Shown piece after piece: positions 1-12,600 of a DNA stretch of 64,000 nt. Each line of letters starts with the position of its first letter. Within the stretch, counting starts at the first letter, position 1. The position numbers and the translations under genes were made by a program. Source of the stretch: Ornithodoros turicata (taxonomy: Eukaryota; Arthropoda; Arachnida; Ixodida; Argasidae); the NCBI RefSeq assembly GCF_037126465.1, contig NC_088202.1, forward strand, positions 130,276,123 to 130,340,122. The letters run 5' to 3'. Under the pieces are notes generated by a model. That model searched no databases and had not been told where the DNA came from. It worked only from the letters and a program-made list of their open reading frames with translations.

Positions 1-503
1 GTCAATCAAACTGTCACTCAAAGAATAGGCTGGCGGGGGCCTTCCTCACCCCTTGTGGCAATGACAACAATGAGGAAGGCCCAAAGCGGAGGAAGAGGAA
101 AATGAAGTCGCAAGAATGGTGGGCAGGGGCTCACGTGAAAAGCGCAGTCTGGCACCCGGCACTGCAGCAGAAGGGTCGGATCTGGGAACTTGGCTGTAAC
201 ACCTGCAGAACAGCTCACCCCCCCCCCCCTTTTTGCCCCCTCTCGTTACACCCCTGTGCGGCTGTGAGGGTAGATCCTGTTTTACAGTTGAACTTCATGA
301 TCAGAAGCCGTTCAAGCTGCTCTCTGTTTTGCGCATGCTAGGTTCATACACATACTGACATCAGCCTCTTTCATCCTGCATGACCTTCAGCTTATTTTTT
401 TTTTTATTATTATTTGTTGTAGTAAATCCTGTCTTTACAATCCTCAATATCTGAGCTTTCCCTGCCTATCATTCTGGGTATGAAACTGCCTTACTTTTTG
501 CAG
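1..503 (+). other. Intron preceding SORL1 window exon 1
   Basis: No coding homology is seen. There is a C-run near 220 and a T-rich tract before the acceptor at 503. The upstream exon is outside the window. Confidence 0.6.
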
Positions 504-623
504 CACCAGCTCCAACATGTCTGCCAAACCAGTTCAAGTGTGATGACAATAGCTGCATTTCCCTGCGCTGGAAGTGTGACAGAGATGCTGACTGTGACGA
601 TGGGAGTGATGAAGTGGGTTGTG
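504..623 (+). CDS. SORL1: SORL1 window exon 1: LDLa repeat
   Basis: Follows a tttttgcag acceptor and ends before gtatgt; phase 1 at both ends, 120 nt. It encodes a full LDL-receptor class A repeat with six cysteines: CLPNQFKC, then CISLRWKC, then the calcium cage [11 protein letters not shown]. The two-base remainder at the start shows that at least one coding exon precedes it outside the window. Positions 1-503 are intron by this model. Confidence 0.93.
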
Positions 624-3600
624 GTATGTGTAGTGCGCTGTTAAATTTCAAGCATCACATCTTGCTGTCAATTTTGCCACATTCTTCAGTATTTTGCAAG
701 GTTTTCCAACTTTTCGTTTGCGGTGCATCGTTCCATACTGTAGTTTTTCAAATGTTTCTCTTTGCCTTTAGTGCTTGTGACTAAGTCAGAAAGTGTGTTA
801 TGTACTTCCATAAACAAAAGTTCCAACAAAAAATGCATTTTGTACATGGTCTTGGGGTCATTCGCATTTTTCTCCCACGTGAACGTATCCAAATGTGCGT
901 ACGTCAGGCAAAAAAACTAAAGTAGAGGTAAGATTTTCTGGGGTTTGAGGAACCCTCAAAGCGATGAGGACGACATCATCTTGTGTGTTCCTCTCTCTCT
1001 GCAGTATACCAGCTTGCTTGCACCTTTTTAATTTGTTCAACAAAACGAAGTTTAAAGGGTGAAGAGTACAAATTCAGGCACGTTTTTTTTTCTGTCAAAC
1101 AAGATGCTGGTCTGTGGACTATTGAGATGCATGCTGCTTATATTTATCTGAATTGTATGGCTAACAAATGCCCTTTTTATTCTTAGTCAATGTTACCTGC
1201 CCACCTAACCAGTTCCTGTGTGGAAATGACAGATGCATACCAGACCACTGGCGATGTGACTCGGAGGATGACTGTGGTGACAACTCTGATGAAGAAAATT
1301 GTGGTAGGTATCCACAACGCCCTCGTTGTTTGGGTTCTAAAAAAAATAACTATAAGAAGCTGCGAATAGTGCGAGAACAAGGCAATGAGTGATCCCTGCC
1401 TACATCGCCTCCACTGTGATGAAGTTGCAGCCAGACTTGTACAAAATACTGCGCAAAAGTATTTAAAATAAGATTCTAAATACTCTACAGAAAAAGTATT
1501 TAAAATAGAGTACGAAATACTCAAAACTGAAAGTAATTTGAGTAGAGTACTAAATACTCTAAGAAGTATTTAAGATACTATTTAAAGTACTTTAGTATTA
1601 GCAGTAAGTGAAACGCGTATTCTGATTGTGGCCTTACAAATGAAAGGAATAAACTTCATCGGCCATGCATATCTTTCATTTGCAACATCTTGGTGTCAAG
1701 TAATGTTTGGTGAACTTTGGTGAACCCAAGTAAACTTTGTTGATATGTTCTGACCCAAAACTTCATAATCCCTCCTGTATGTCGGTTCAGGTCTTTCAAC
1801 CTCTGGCACATGTTTATTGCTTTGATGACCAAGGAAATAAATGCCGTGATTATCTTGTGCCTAATCCCCTGGTGATTCACCTGGCAATGTGAATAGGAAC
1901 GGTTTTCTGACGAAGCTGGCTATTGAGAAGCAAGGCCAGGCTTGGGACCAGCCTATTGTACAAGAGGATAAATGACAGATTCGCGAATTCCCGAAAAAAA
2001 GAAAACGAAGAAAAAAGGGGTTAAATTCCAGTGAGCTGAAAATCTCGGCACGGCGGGAAGTGTGCTGGATATGGCTTGACGAGGAAGGAAAGTATTTTGA
2101 GTACCGAGTAGCAAATACCGAAAAAAGTATTTTAAATACATTAAAAATACTTGTTGCAAAAAAGTATTGAGTGGAGTACCAAAATACTGGAAAAAGTATT
2201 TAAAATACTGTATTCTGAATACATACTCAAGATACGTACAAGTCTGGGTCGCACATGCTGTGTTTACATGAAGTTATAGTAACTTTAACTTTTCAGTATT
2301 GCTCTTTGTTGAGCAGAACAACATGTAGACACGGTGCTGGAAGTTTTTTTATATAATGAGAAAACGACAAGTGCGAAAGTTTTCATATATCGTTGACAAT
2401 CTCTCCTCACATTATTTTGTAACTCAGGCCATGTGACAAAGTTGTTGATGAAGTTGCCGATCTGTGAATGGAGAATAAAGGTTGAATTGAATCTCAACAC
2501 TCAGGGTGCACTCAAAGAGTGTCACGAAGAATGGACCCAAACGTGCAGCTGAGAGCGGACACTGACTGGAGAGATATGAAAGACATTGCGCAGGGCCACT
2601 GGGAAGTCGGTCTCGTGGAACGGTGTGTGCAAGGGTGTACAACCAGAAATTATTGAGAAATCATTCATGAAGTGCGGGCCATTAGTAATGTTTTGGGTGC
2701 TTCCATAGGCGATATGCTATGGGAGGTGGACAACCCTCCCAGGAACACCGAGTCAGTTATGTCGGTATAAGCTCCCTACTATGGGCAGCCTCATTTTGAG
2801 AGAAAAAAGGGGGGTCATTAGAACCGAGAAAAACACAGTTAATGTGCTGTCATATTAATGTTAAGAGACGTCACTGAGCAGTGGAGCTGTCATCTTTGAT
2901 CACACATGCCTCTGCCATCTTGGAGGCAACACTAGCATCTCTGTAGGTGGAGGTAGTGATCTGGGGGTCATTGTGAGCTGAGCTAGGAGTGTATCATTGA
3001 ATGTATCTGACTACACATTTATTGGCTCTTTGCACACCTGAGTACATTATGTATTACAATTACAGTTTCCAAATGCTGTGATTGTCACATTCTTGCTCAT
3101 CACACCTTTCTATACTTAAAGGTGTAAGCGTTCACTGAGATGAACTTCAATAAGAATTAGTGTAAGGGTTCATTAGCGTTACTGAAAGAGTGATTACACT
3201 TAATTCATAGTACCATTAAATATGTGTAGGAATGTCCTGGAATCATTAGACGAGAGTGTCTTCACTCTTGTGTGTTGGTGCATAGTTTGATTTATTTCAC
3301 TGACTAGTCATCTTTTGTGTGCAAAGCTTGAAGAGCTGGACAAATAGGTGTGAACAGTTCATGTGCTTATTCCTTAGGGATTACACATGGCAACAGTTGT
3401 GTCATGTTCCTTCTCCCGCGGTGCAGAGTTCTCGGAATTGCGGAATTCGTCTGGCATAGAATTTCACGGAATCCCTTATTTTTAGGGGTGTGCAGATATT
3501 CGAGTCCTTGAATTCGAATCGAATATCAATCACTCGAAGTATTCGATTCGCGAATCGAATACCCAATATTCGGTTTTTCGGATATTGGACTATTCACTCA

Positions 3601-6600
3601 ATACGAACGATACCTCCCGAAAGTGGGCTTCACCTGGCGCTTCCCTGTATGAGGTGAAGCCTGCTTTACAACATTGAAGCGTGCTTTGTGAAATCGTACA
3701 TGGTGCAGAACAGACAGATTGTAGTTCAGCTTATGATAACGTTAGCCCAAGTTTCTTGTGCATGCTTCACCTGAGGAAGGGGCGACGTCCCTCCCGTGTG
3801 CATTTTAGCGGTGGCAGTGAGGGATTTTGATTGATGTCTGGGAGGTTGGCTTCAAAAAAGTTAGGACTGTTCAATAATGCCTACAGCCCAGGAACAAAAA
3901 GGGTGTCTTAAAGTCCCAGTGCATGTATTGTAAACTCCTATAAACTCTGTAGATGCTGAAAGATCTTTCAGCAGGTATAAAATGATTGCCGACGACAGAC
4001 CGCGTCAGAGGAGAATGCAAGATATCATGTATGTAATGCTGAGCCACAACAGTGCTTCGAATCTGTAATTTTATAAAATGTTTTTGGTTCCTACATTATC
4101 CAAGAAAATAAAGTGTATCCCATTTCAAGTAGCCGTTGACTGCTCGCCGCGGAAAATCGCGGAATTTACAAGTCGGTGCCGCGGAATTTTGATTTTGCCG
4201 CAGCAGAAAACTGAGGGCCTTAGCTATATCGTATATACATCCCAGCAGTTCACGGACAATTGCACGTAACAGTGCAGTTTTTCTATCTTTTTTCTACTTT
4301 CTTATCAGTGCATTTGCTATGGATACCATGTGTTAGTGTAGTAAATTACCTCAATGATATATGGAAACAGCTTCTATGAAATTTCAGGACAGCCTTCAAT
4401 ACGATGTGGAGCATCAAGGTTTCAGTGCAAGAGCATTGATCACCGATGTGTGCCTATGACTTGGGTTTGTGACGGCGAAGTGGACTGTCTAGATGGCAGT
4501 GATGAAGCGGAATGCAGTGCTACAAATGTCACTTGCCCATCCTGGAAATTTCGGTGCAAGAACGGGCGTGCCTGCATCTTTCGTATGTTTCTCTGCGATG
4601 GATCACCTGATTGCGGTGACAGCAGTGACGAGGCAAACTGCAGTGAGTACTAATCTTGATTGGAACCTGCTATGATGCTCTTAAAGGAGTACAGAGGGCC
4701 ATCCAAAAAAATTTCAGATTAAGACATCTGATGAAAGTGTGTGTGTCATTATACCGAGTAGCGCGAAAGGTTTTGATGTGTGCAATTTGTTTCCCAGAAA
4801 AAAACTCACATAAACATAGCTCCGCACCTTCACCCTTAACTCGCCACTCCAGCTATAACGAGGATGAGGAGGTATGATGGCACGTCACCGATGACGGCAT
4901 AAGGAGACTTGTTCTGGTTTGCCAGTCAGTGGGGGTCAGCGCCTTGTCTCTTTGCCACCGTAAACCTGTTTTGCCAGTTTTCCCGGAGAATTGGGGATAG
5001 AAGGAGCGGCTGAAGCATTACCGAGCAAGGAGAAAAGCTTTATCAGAACCCCGAACAGCCGAGTAGCAGACGACAGCGGAGTAGCAGACAACATTTCTCT
5101 ACGCCAATCAGCGAGCGTTCTCCTTATAGCGTCAGCGCGAGGTTCCAGGCAGATCACAGGCTGGTACTGCTCTTCACCACCGTTGCGCACGGTCGCTTTT
5201 TGCGGCGTATTTAAACTTCAATTTCTGCGATAATTATGACTCTGTGGTGTAGATTACTTTGCATGGTGCATTTTACTGGCCTACTTAACAGTTTTATAGG
5301 AAGAAAACTGGGTGTTAAAAATGACTTCTGTGCTACTTTAAGCTTGATTCACACATGCGTTTTGTGAACGCATTTCGCGTTCGCGACGCCGCGAAATGCG
5401 AGCCGCAGAGCGTTTCCAGCCGCTTTTCGAGAACCGCTCCGTGCTGCAGCTTCGGAGGGCAGAAACGCGAACGCTTTTCATCCAGCCAATCGGAGAGCTC
5501 GGAGGGGTGGAGGTGGCTTCCTTTTGGCCCCGGCGGGCAATGGCGGGCCTCCTGATACTGCACTGGGATCTTTTGTCATTTGTGTGTGTGTATGTGTTTG
5601 GTGTTTCCGCGTGAGTAAATTCCTTGTCACCAATAGTTGTTTGGTGTCTAAGCTGTCAACGATCAGCAGGGAATTTGCGCGAACCACGGAATTGATGAAA
5701 ATAAATACGACTTGTGTGCAACTGTGTGTTGGTCGTCGGCAGGTAAACATGTGTCTCGCTTCTTCTGCCGTTCTTTCTCCGCTATTGTGTCGCGTTTTTC
5801 GTTCCAACGATTGATGATTCCAGCAGAAATGCTTCACGATAATTATAAAATGGAGAAACATGCTTCACAATGTAAATTTTGAGGAAGAGAGCTGGAAGTG
5901 TCGGTACGATCTTGACGTAGCAACGACGACGAAGCGCGTTTTCAGGATGGCGGCTCGGCAATGTGTGACAGGCCCCTCTCAGCGGCGCTGCTTTTTGAAA
6001 CGCATGTGCGAATGAGCCTTTACTGTTCTGTGCTGGCACACACGGTTTCTCGCAACAGGGTTAGCTGTTTGCTGTAATTCACTGGGAAGTTGCAATGTCA
6101 TGTTAGTTAACATTATGCCTGTTAACGTGACCGATTGATGCACCAACTCTCTGTACAGTATTGGTCAATGCAGTGTGTAAGTGACAACTCTGTGCAGCAG
6201 AGAGGTTTATCTTTGCATGCCTCCTACCATGTCTCTGTACCTGTTTGCACGTAGCGGATGATATGAAAGCAACCTAGCATCTACTGCACTCTTTTGAATG
6301 GTCGTTATTCGGGGATACGAAGGTTTGGTGCACTGTCATACCAAATGCTGCAGCCAACAGCTGGATATGTAGTCTCCTGCTGAAAAGCTATGCAGTGTGC
6401 ATCAGACACATAAAATGTATGAACCCCCAGTTGTAAAGATGGATACAGTTTTGCGTTCTGCTTGCAGCAACTGTGGCACCGCCTACTACAAGTACAACTA
6501 CTACAACCACACCAAAACCAACATCATGTGCTAGTTGGATGTTCCACTGCCCTATTGGAAGGTGCATCCCATTCTGGTGGCGCTGTGATGGAGCTGAAGA

Positions 6601-9600
6601 CTGCTCTGATGGTTCTGATGAGCAGGGATGCTGTGAGTTCCCTCCATCTTTACTGGTGTCACATCAACTGCTTCGTGCTTATTTCTAAGATGCAGAGTGC
6701 TTAGGATGTACATGCCTTTCTCATAAATGAAGACTTAAAAACCAGGCACAGTGCAGTGCCGTTAATTCGAGCTTTAGGATAAATCAGACTGATGCTTGGG
6801 TCCCATCAAGGTCGTGTGTTTGAATGGGGAGAAAATGCTCGGTTATTCGAACAATTTAACGTGCGAAATGGTTTATTGGAACAAAATTGTATGACTGTGC
6901 ACAGGCCCAGAAGTGCCCGGGGCTGCGTGCTGTCCGGCATGTTAGACTCGTTCATATACCGTATTTGCTCACATACTGGATGCACTCGTGTATTGAATCA
7001 CCCTCAACTTGAACGCCGAAACTGCTGGTACTTTTTGTTCCCCGCACATTATGAATAGGGCCTGACTTTTTAGGGTTAAACCTGTATCCGCCCGATATTT
7101 ACCCCCCGAACGAAATCTGTAAAATTCGGGTTTAACCCGAATCTACCCGAAAACATCTGGGTCGCATGGCACACTCATAAGCGTGCATTAAAATAAAGTT
7201 TGATAACATTGCTAAACATTAGTTCCATGTTAAGACAAATTTTTATTAAACAAAAAAAAAAATCACCCGAATACACCCGAATTCCTGACGACAGAATATG
7301 CCGTAACGGGATTTAACCCGAATACACCCGAATTTTCAAATGAAAAATATCACCCGATATTTACCCCCCGAATTTGGCCAAAAATAAAATCCGAAAAAGT
7401 CGGGCCCTAATTATGAACCCCGACTTTAGTAGCACGGCCAGTTTGTCTCTTGCAACGCCAGCCAGCGTATCGCGCTTGTGCAGCGTCCATTGGTGTCGTG
7501 CACTCAACAAGAAGGAGCGCCTGCCATCGATGAGCGATGAATGCAACGGACGTGGAGGAGTATTTTGCCCACGCTTGATGGAACGGAGAGGATTTGGCGT
7601 GGGATAATTGCGCCGATGAGGGACGGTTATATCTCAGATGGCGAATCGAATTTGAATAATCAGAAAAGGCCCAATTTGAATAATTTCGGGTACCTCATGG
7701 TGAAATATTTTTAGAGCCTGAAGTGTTCGGGAAATATTTTTTTCAAAATTCGGGAGGTAAAAATCGGGTAAACAAACTTGCCCACTAAATTCATGCGAAT
7801 TGGGGTGAAAAAAACAGCCGGTATGGTAAATTCGGGGAGGAATCGTGTTCAGTTACTCAAACTAATTGTGGTGGTTTGGTACAAACGGTGATGTAACTGC
7901 ATTTGCTGCAAAAAAGCAAGTTAATGCATTCCTACAGACATCCCAGTGACGGCAATTTGCCGGGTAAAAATCGGGTTTCACCCTAAAGGGTGAACCTTCA
8001 ATTCGGGGTGCAAATTCGGGGAAGAATCGGGTAAAACCCTAAAACTTCATGCTCTAAATATTTTGTGGTGTTTTGCTCATTAGATGATTTCTTTCTATTA
8101 GATGATGAATATGAATATATGATTAGATGGGCTGTTCGGCTTATGCCCCCCCCCCAAAAAAAAACACGTCAGTTTCTACATTGGATTTCCCTCTCTCTCC
8201 TCCCCCACTACACGCGCCGACAAGGATATCCGTCCCCCACCTCAAACCGAGGGTCTGGATCCACCCCTGACAGCATGAAACTCATAACCAGCACTGACAA
8301 AATTTTATTTTCACGAAGGGAATTAAATGGGAGACAGGAGGTATGAGAGTGAGGGAGGCAGAATAACAGAAGGTTAGCTGAATCATGTTTGGGTTCGGGC
8401 TATTGTGGAAGCTTCTAGCAAGACGTGGGTTAAATCATCATCGTTGTTGTAAAAGCCTAGTTGGATACTTCCCAGCCACGTATTATTATGTTGACCCCAT
8501 AATACCCATGTCACCCATAACCCTTTATATACCATACCAATAACGAGGACGCTGCCCAAAGGAACAGTCTCTGTTCGAAATATCGGTGGTTCATCATACC
8601 GGTGACTCTCGGCCCGAGTTTCTTACCTTAACGTGAAGTGTGAGAAGACGTAGAGTGTTGTTGGTTAAGTAACATGGTGACAAATGCAAAGAAACACTGC
8701 TGGACATAGGACATGTTTCGGACTCATTTTGATCTGGCAGTCTAGACTGGACGTCGGTGTCATTTGTGTTTTTCATTGCTAGTAAATGCGTCCCCTGTCT
8801 GTCCGTGTTTCTTTGCGTTTGTTACCATGTTACTTAACATGAAGGGTTTCTGTTTCCCATGAACGAAAACTATGACATTCATTCCTTTCAGTTCATACGG
8901 TGAACACGACGACACCTGCTGTGCAGAACTCAAGTACTTTACCGAGCACATGCTCTGAAGAACAGTTCATGTGTAACACAGGTAATGAACTCCCCTATTT
9001 GTTCACATAATTTGCACACTTTTTCTCCCAAAAATGTCGGGGGAAGTTGAGGGCAGCGCAAATTGTGCGGAAATATTCCTAACGCTATTCTAATGATGTG
9101 ATAGTACCAAATTGTAGTACAGCGGGTCATGTTGGCTCCCGGAAGAGCCAAGTAAGTTAGTGCATTCCTATAGACATCCCAGTGAGGGGAATTTGCCGGG
9201 TAAAAATCGGGTTTCACCCTAAAGAGGCAACCTTCAATTCGGGGTGCAAATTCGGGGAAGAATCGGGTAAAACCCTAAAACTTCAGGCTCTACACATAAC
9301 TAATACAGTCTACCAACCGATTTTTCGGACTTCTAGGAGCCACAAAGCCAGTTCGAATTATCGGCTAAGTCAAAATTTTCAGTGAATTGCATAAATCCAC
9401 TTTACTTCAAAAAACTTCGCTCAGAACATTCAAAGTGACTAAAAAAAGAATCTACAGTAAACGTTACAACAAAATGCGATATAATGAAAGTCGCGATAGA
9501 GTGAAATAATTTCGATTCCCCGGCAAAGGGCCATAGATATCAGTGTATTTTAAATCCTGCTACAACGAAATGCTTTTTAGCCGCCGCCTAGATACAGCGA

Positions 9601-12600
9601 AAGATCGAGAATCTTTATGACCCCAAAGCTGACAAAGTGTCCTGTTCCCGCAGCGAAGTATGGCACGCGTGGTTAGGGTCTGGAGGAACCTGGTGCCTAC
9701 AAAAGGAAGTCTGAATCATTGGAAAGTTGGGGATTTTCCTTCTGAGGCTTCTCCTTTTCGCACTGGTTTTGAACTGTCCGGTTGCAACCAGGTACAGGAC
9801 GTAGCAAAGAGTAGGAGACGCAAGTCGCCAGCGCACGCATGTGGGAAACTCTTTGTTTCCATGGCGGTGTACGTGATGAAATCAGCCTAGATGATTTTCT
9901 TGACGGGGATGAACATGTCGTAGCAACGGAGAGCCTCACAGGAGACGCACTGCCATAGACTTACTTAGAAGTTTTGCAGAATTGCAACAGAGTATGGGGA
10001 AAGCTGCGGAGGCTTTGTTGGCATACGAGTAGTGCCTCACACCGTATGTAGCACGATGCCGTCAGGGGTATACCGAGAGGGTGGCAAGGGGTGCCCCCCC
10101 CCCCCCCAAAACTCTAAGGTGGCTTGTGAAAATAGTGCACTCTTTAGTCCTAGGACGTGATGATTATTCCCGGATGTCGTAATAGGAACTGCTGCAGACC
10201 CGCACAGTACGCAACGTCCGCCTCCAGAAAAAGATGTGGTAGGAGGTGGGGGTTTCCACTCTTGCCCCCTCCCCCTAGAAGCGCTTTGCCCCCCTTGGAA
10301 AAAATTCTGGGAACGCCCATGGATGCAGGTGCGAATAATCGGCTATTTCACGCATGAATAAAATGCCATAGGTGCCCTTTGGTGCTGCACTTGTGGTTGT
10401 TGTCATTTTTTACGAAAAAAGTTTCCGCATCGTAGCGAGAGCTATACCGGGAAATATCCTGGGAACGCCCATGGATGCAGGCGCGAATAATCGGCTATTT
10501 CACGCATGAATAAAATGCCATAGGTGCCCTTTGGTGCTGCACTTGTGGTTGTTGTCATTTTTTACGAAAAAAGTTTCCGCATCGTAGCGAGAGCTATACC
10601 GGGAAATATCCTGGGAACGCCCATGGATGCAGGCGCGAATAATCGGCTATTTCACACATGAATAAAATGCCATAGGTGCCCTTTGGTGCTGCACTTGTGG
10701 TTGTTGTCATTTTTTACGAAAAAAGTTTCCGCATCGTAGCGAGAGCTATACCGGGAAATATCCTGGGAACGCCCATGGATGCAGGAGCGAATAACCGGCT
10801 ATTTCACGCATGAATAAAGTGCCATAGGTGCTCTTTGGTGCTGCATTTGTGGTTGTTGTCATTTTTTACGAAAAAAGTTTCGGCATCGTAGCGAGAGCTA
10901 TACTGGGAAAAATCCTGGGAACGCCCATGGATGCAGGTGCGAATAACCAGCTATTTGACGCAGGAATAAAATGCCATAGGTGCCCTTTGGTGCTGTATTT
11001 GTAGTTGTCATTTTTTACGAAAAAGGTTTCCGCATCGTAGTGAAAGCTATACCGGGAAAAATCCTGGGAACGCCCATGAACGCCGGTGCAAATAACTGGC
11101 TATTTCGCGCAGGAATAAAATGCCATTGGGCGGTAGTTTCCAAATCGTAGCGAGTGCTATCGAAGCTTATGTGCAGTGCGCGCCCTCACGAAGGTCGCGA
11201 TTCATGACCTTCAGTTCAATGCAACGAAATGTTCGATACAACGAAAGAAATTGTTGTCCCCGTGTGTTTCGTTATATCGAGGTTTCGTTATATCACAGTC
11301 GAAGACACGCATACAGTAGAATCTCGTTAATTCGAAATCGCTTAATTCGAACCTCCGTATAATTCGAACTCTCGTCCGAGTCCCGTCCAAAGCACATGTG
11401 TTTCAATGGGGAGACACTCCCGGTAATTCAAACAGACGAGTGTATACCCCGCATAATTCGAACCAACAGCGCTTGCGCGTCAGAGAGGAACGGGTCACAG
11501 CGCCCTGTATCTCCCTGATTATTGACCTTTCGTACGCTTCCTGTCCTTTTTCCGCATTTTGCGCTGTTCAAGGACGCTCTCTCCTTTTCACGGCAGCAAG
11601 GAGTTTACGCGAACGCTTGCATTGCCCCTTTGTCCCTCTTCTCTTTCTCTCTCCTCCTCTTGAGGCCGCCATGGGTGGAGGAGGTGCGTGCGCGTGCCGT
11701 CACCCATTTTTACGACTTCGCGACTGTCAATATCGTTCTACAACCCGTTCACTGACATCGTTTATTTCCCTATCTTGCACCATGTCAGCAGAGGCGACGG
11801 CGTGGACGCCGCGTGCATCAACGCCGCGTGCGCCGGCTTAGCGACGGAGGTTCAGGCGACTCAAGCCACGAACCTGTCTCGCGATCCGGTGCCTTTACCA
11901 AGTGCATCTGATGTAGCATCGGTGCTGGATATGACAGTGCGCCATTTTTATTCCGAGAAAAATGCGGATGCCACTCTTGAACTTATGTCTGAATCAAAAG
12001 CGATGCTAACAGTCCCGCTAAAAGAAACAGTTGCAAGAGCGAAATACTGACTGCTTTCAACCTTAAGTCGCTTCATAATTTCTGTAAGTGAATTCTTGTG
12101 AACATATAAGTCCCGTATTTCCTTCAAAGTCGTAATGCGCGGCCGTGACGCTCTGGGAGTTTTCTCCGCCGTAACTTCGGTTCGGCATCGGGAACGTAAC
12201 GACGGTAGCGGCGGAGTTCGGCAGCAGTAACGGTTTGAATTACGCCAATATAAATGCGTCTTCAAGTGACACCGGTACCGCGAACGTAAAATACGACTCG
12301 AAGTGCGTCGTGACACATCTGCATGCGCTCCCTGCTCCCAAGCCCCCAAGCCCCCTTCCAGGAGAGCGTCTCCCGTTAGTTCGAACTCCGGTTTATTAGA
12401 ACAAATACCGCGGCCCCCTCGAGTTCGAATTAACGAGAGTCCACTGTATTGAAAGATGAGTTCTTGCAACAGGTCTGAAGCGGCATCTGCGGAGCATTCG
12501 GTCTTGGTTGCTCCGCCTTCCCGCACACGTTATGTCGGGAATGGCGAAGGGTCATTGTGTCGTAAAAGGAGTACGAAACGGGTGTGGGAGTACATTTTTC

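Noticed and set aside
10307..11160. CRISPR-like array
   Set aside because: Units are contiguous 152-bp tandem repeats without unique spacers, in a eukaryotic intron.
11398..12050. Overlapping frames of 120-147 codons as a gene
   Set aside because: They lie inside a pogo-like element and show no recognisable transposase or host domain; kept only as part of that element.
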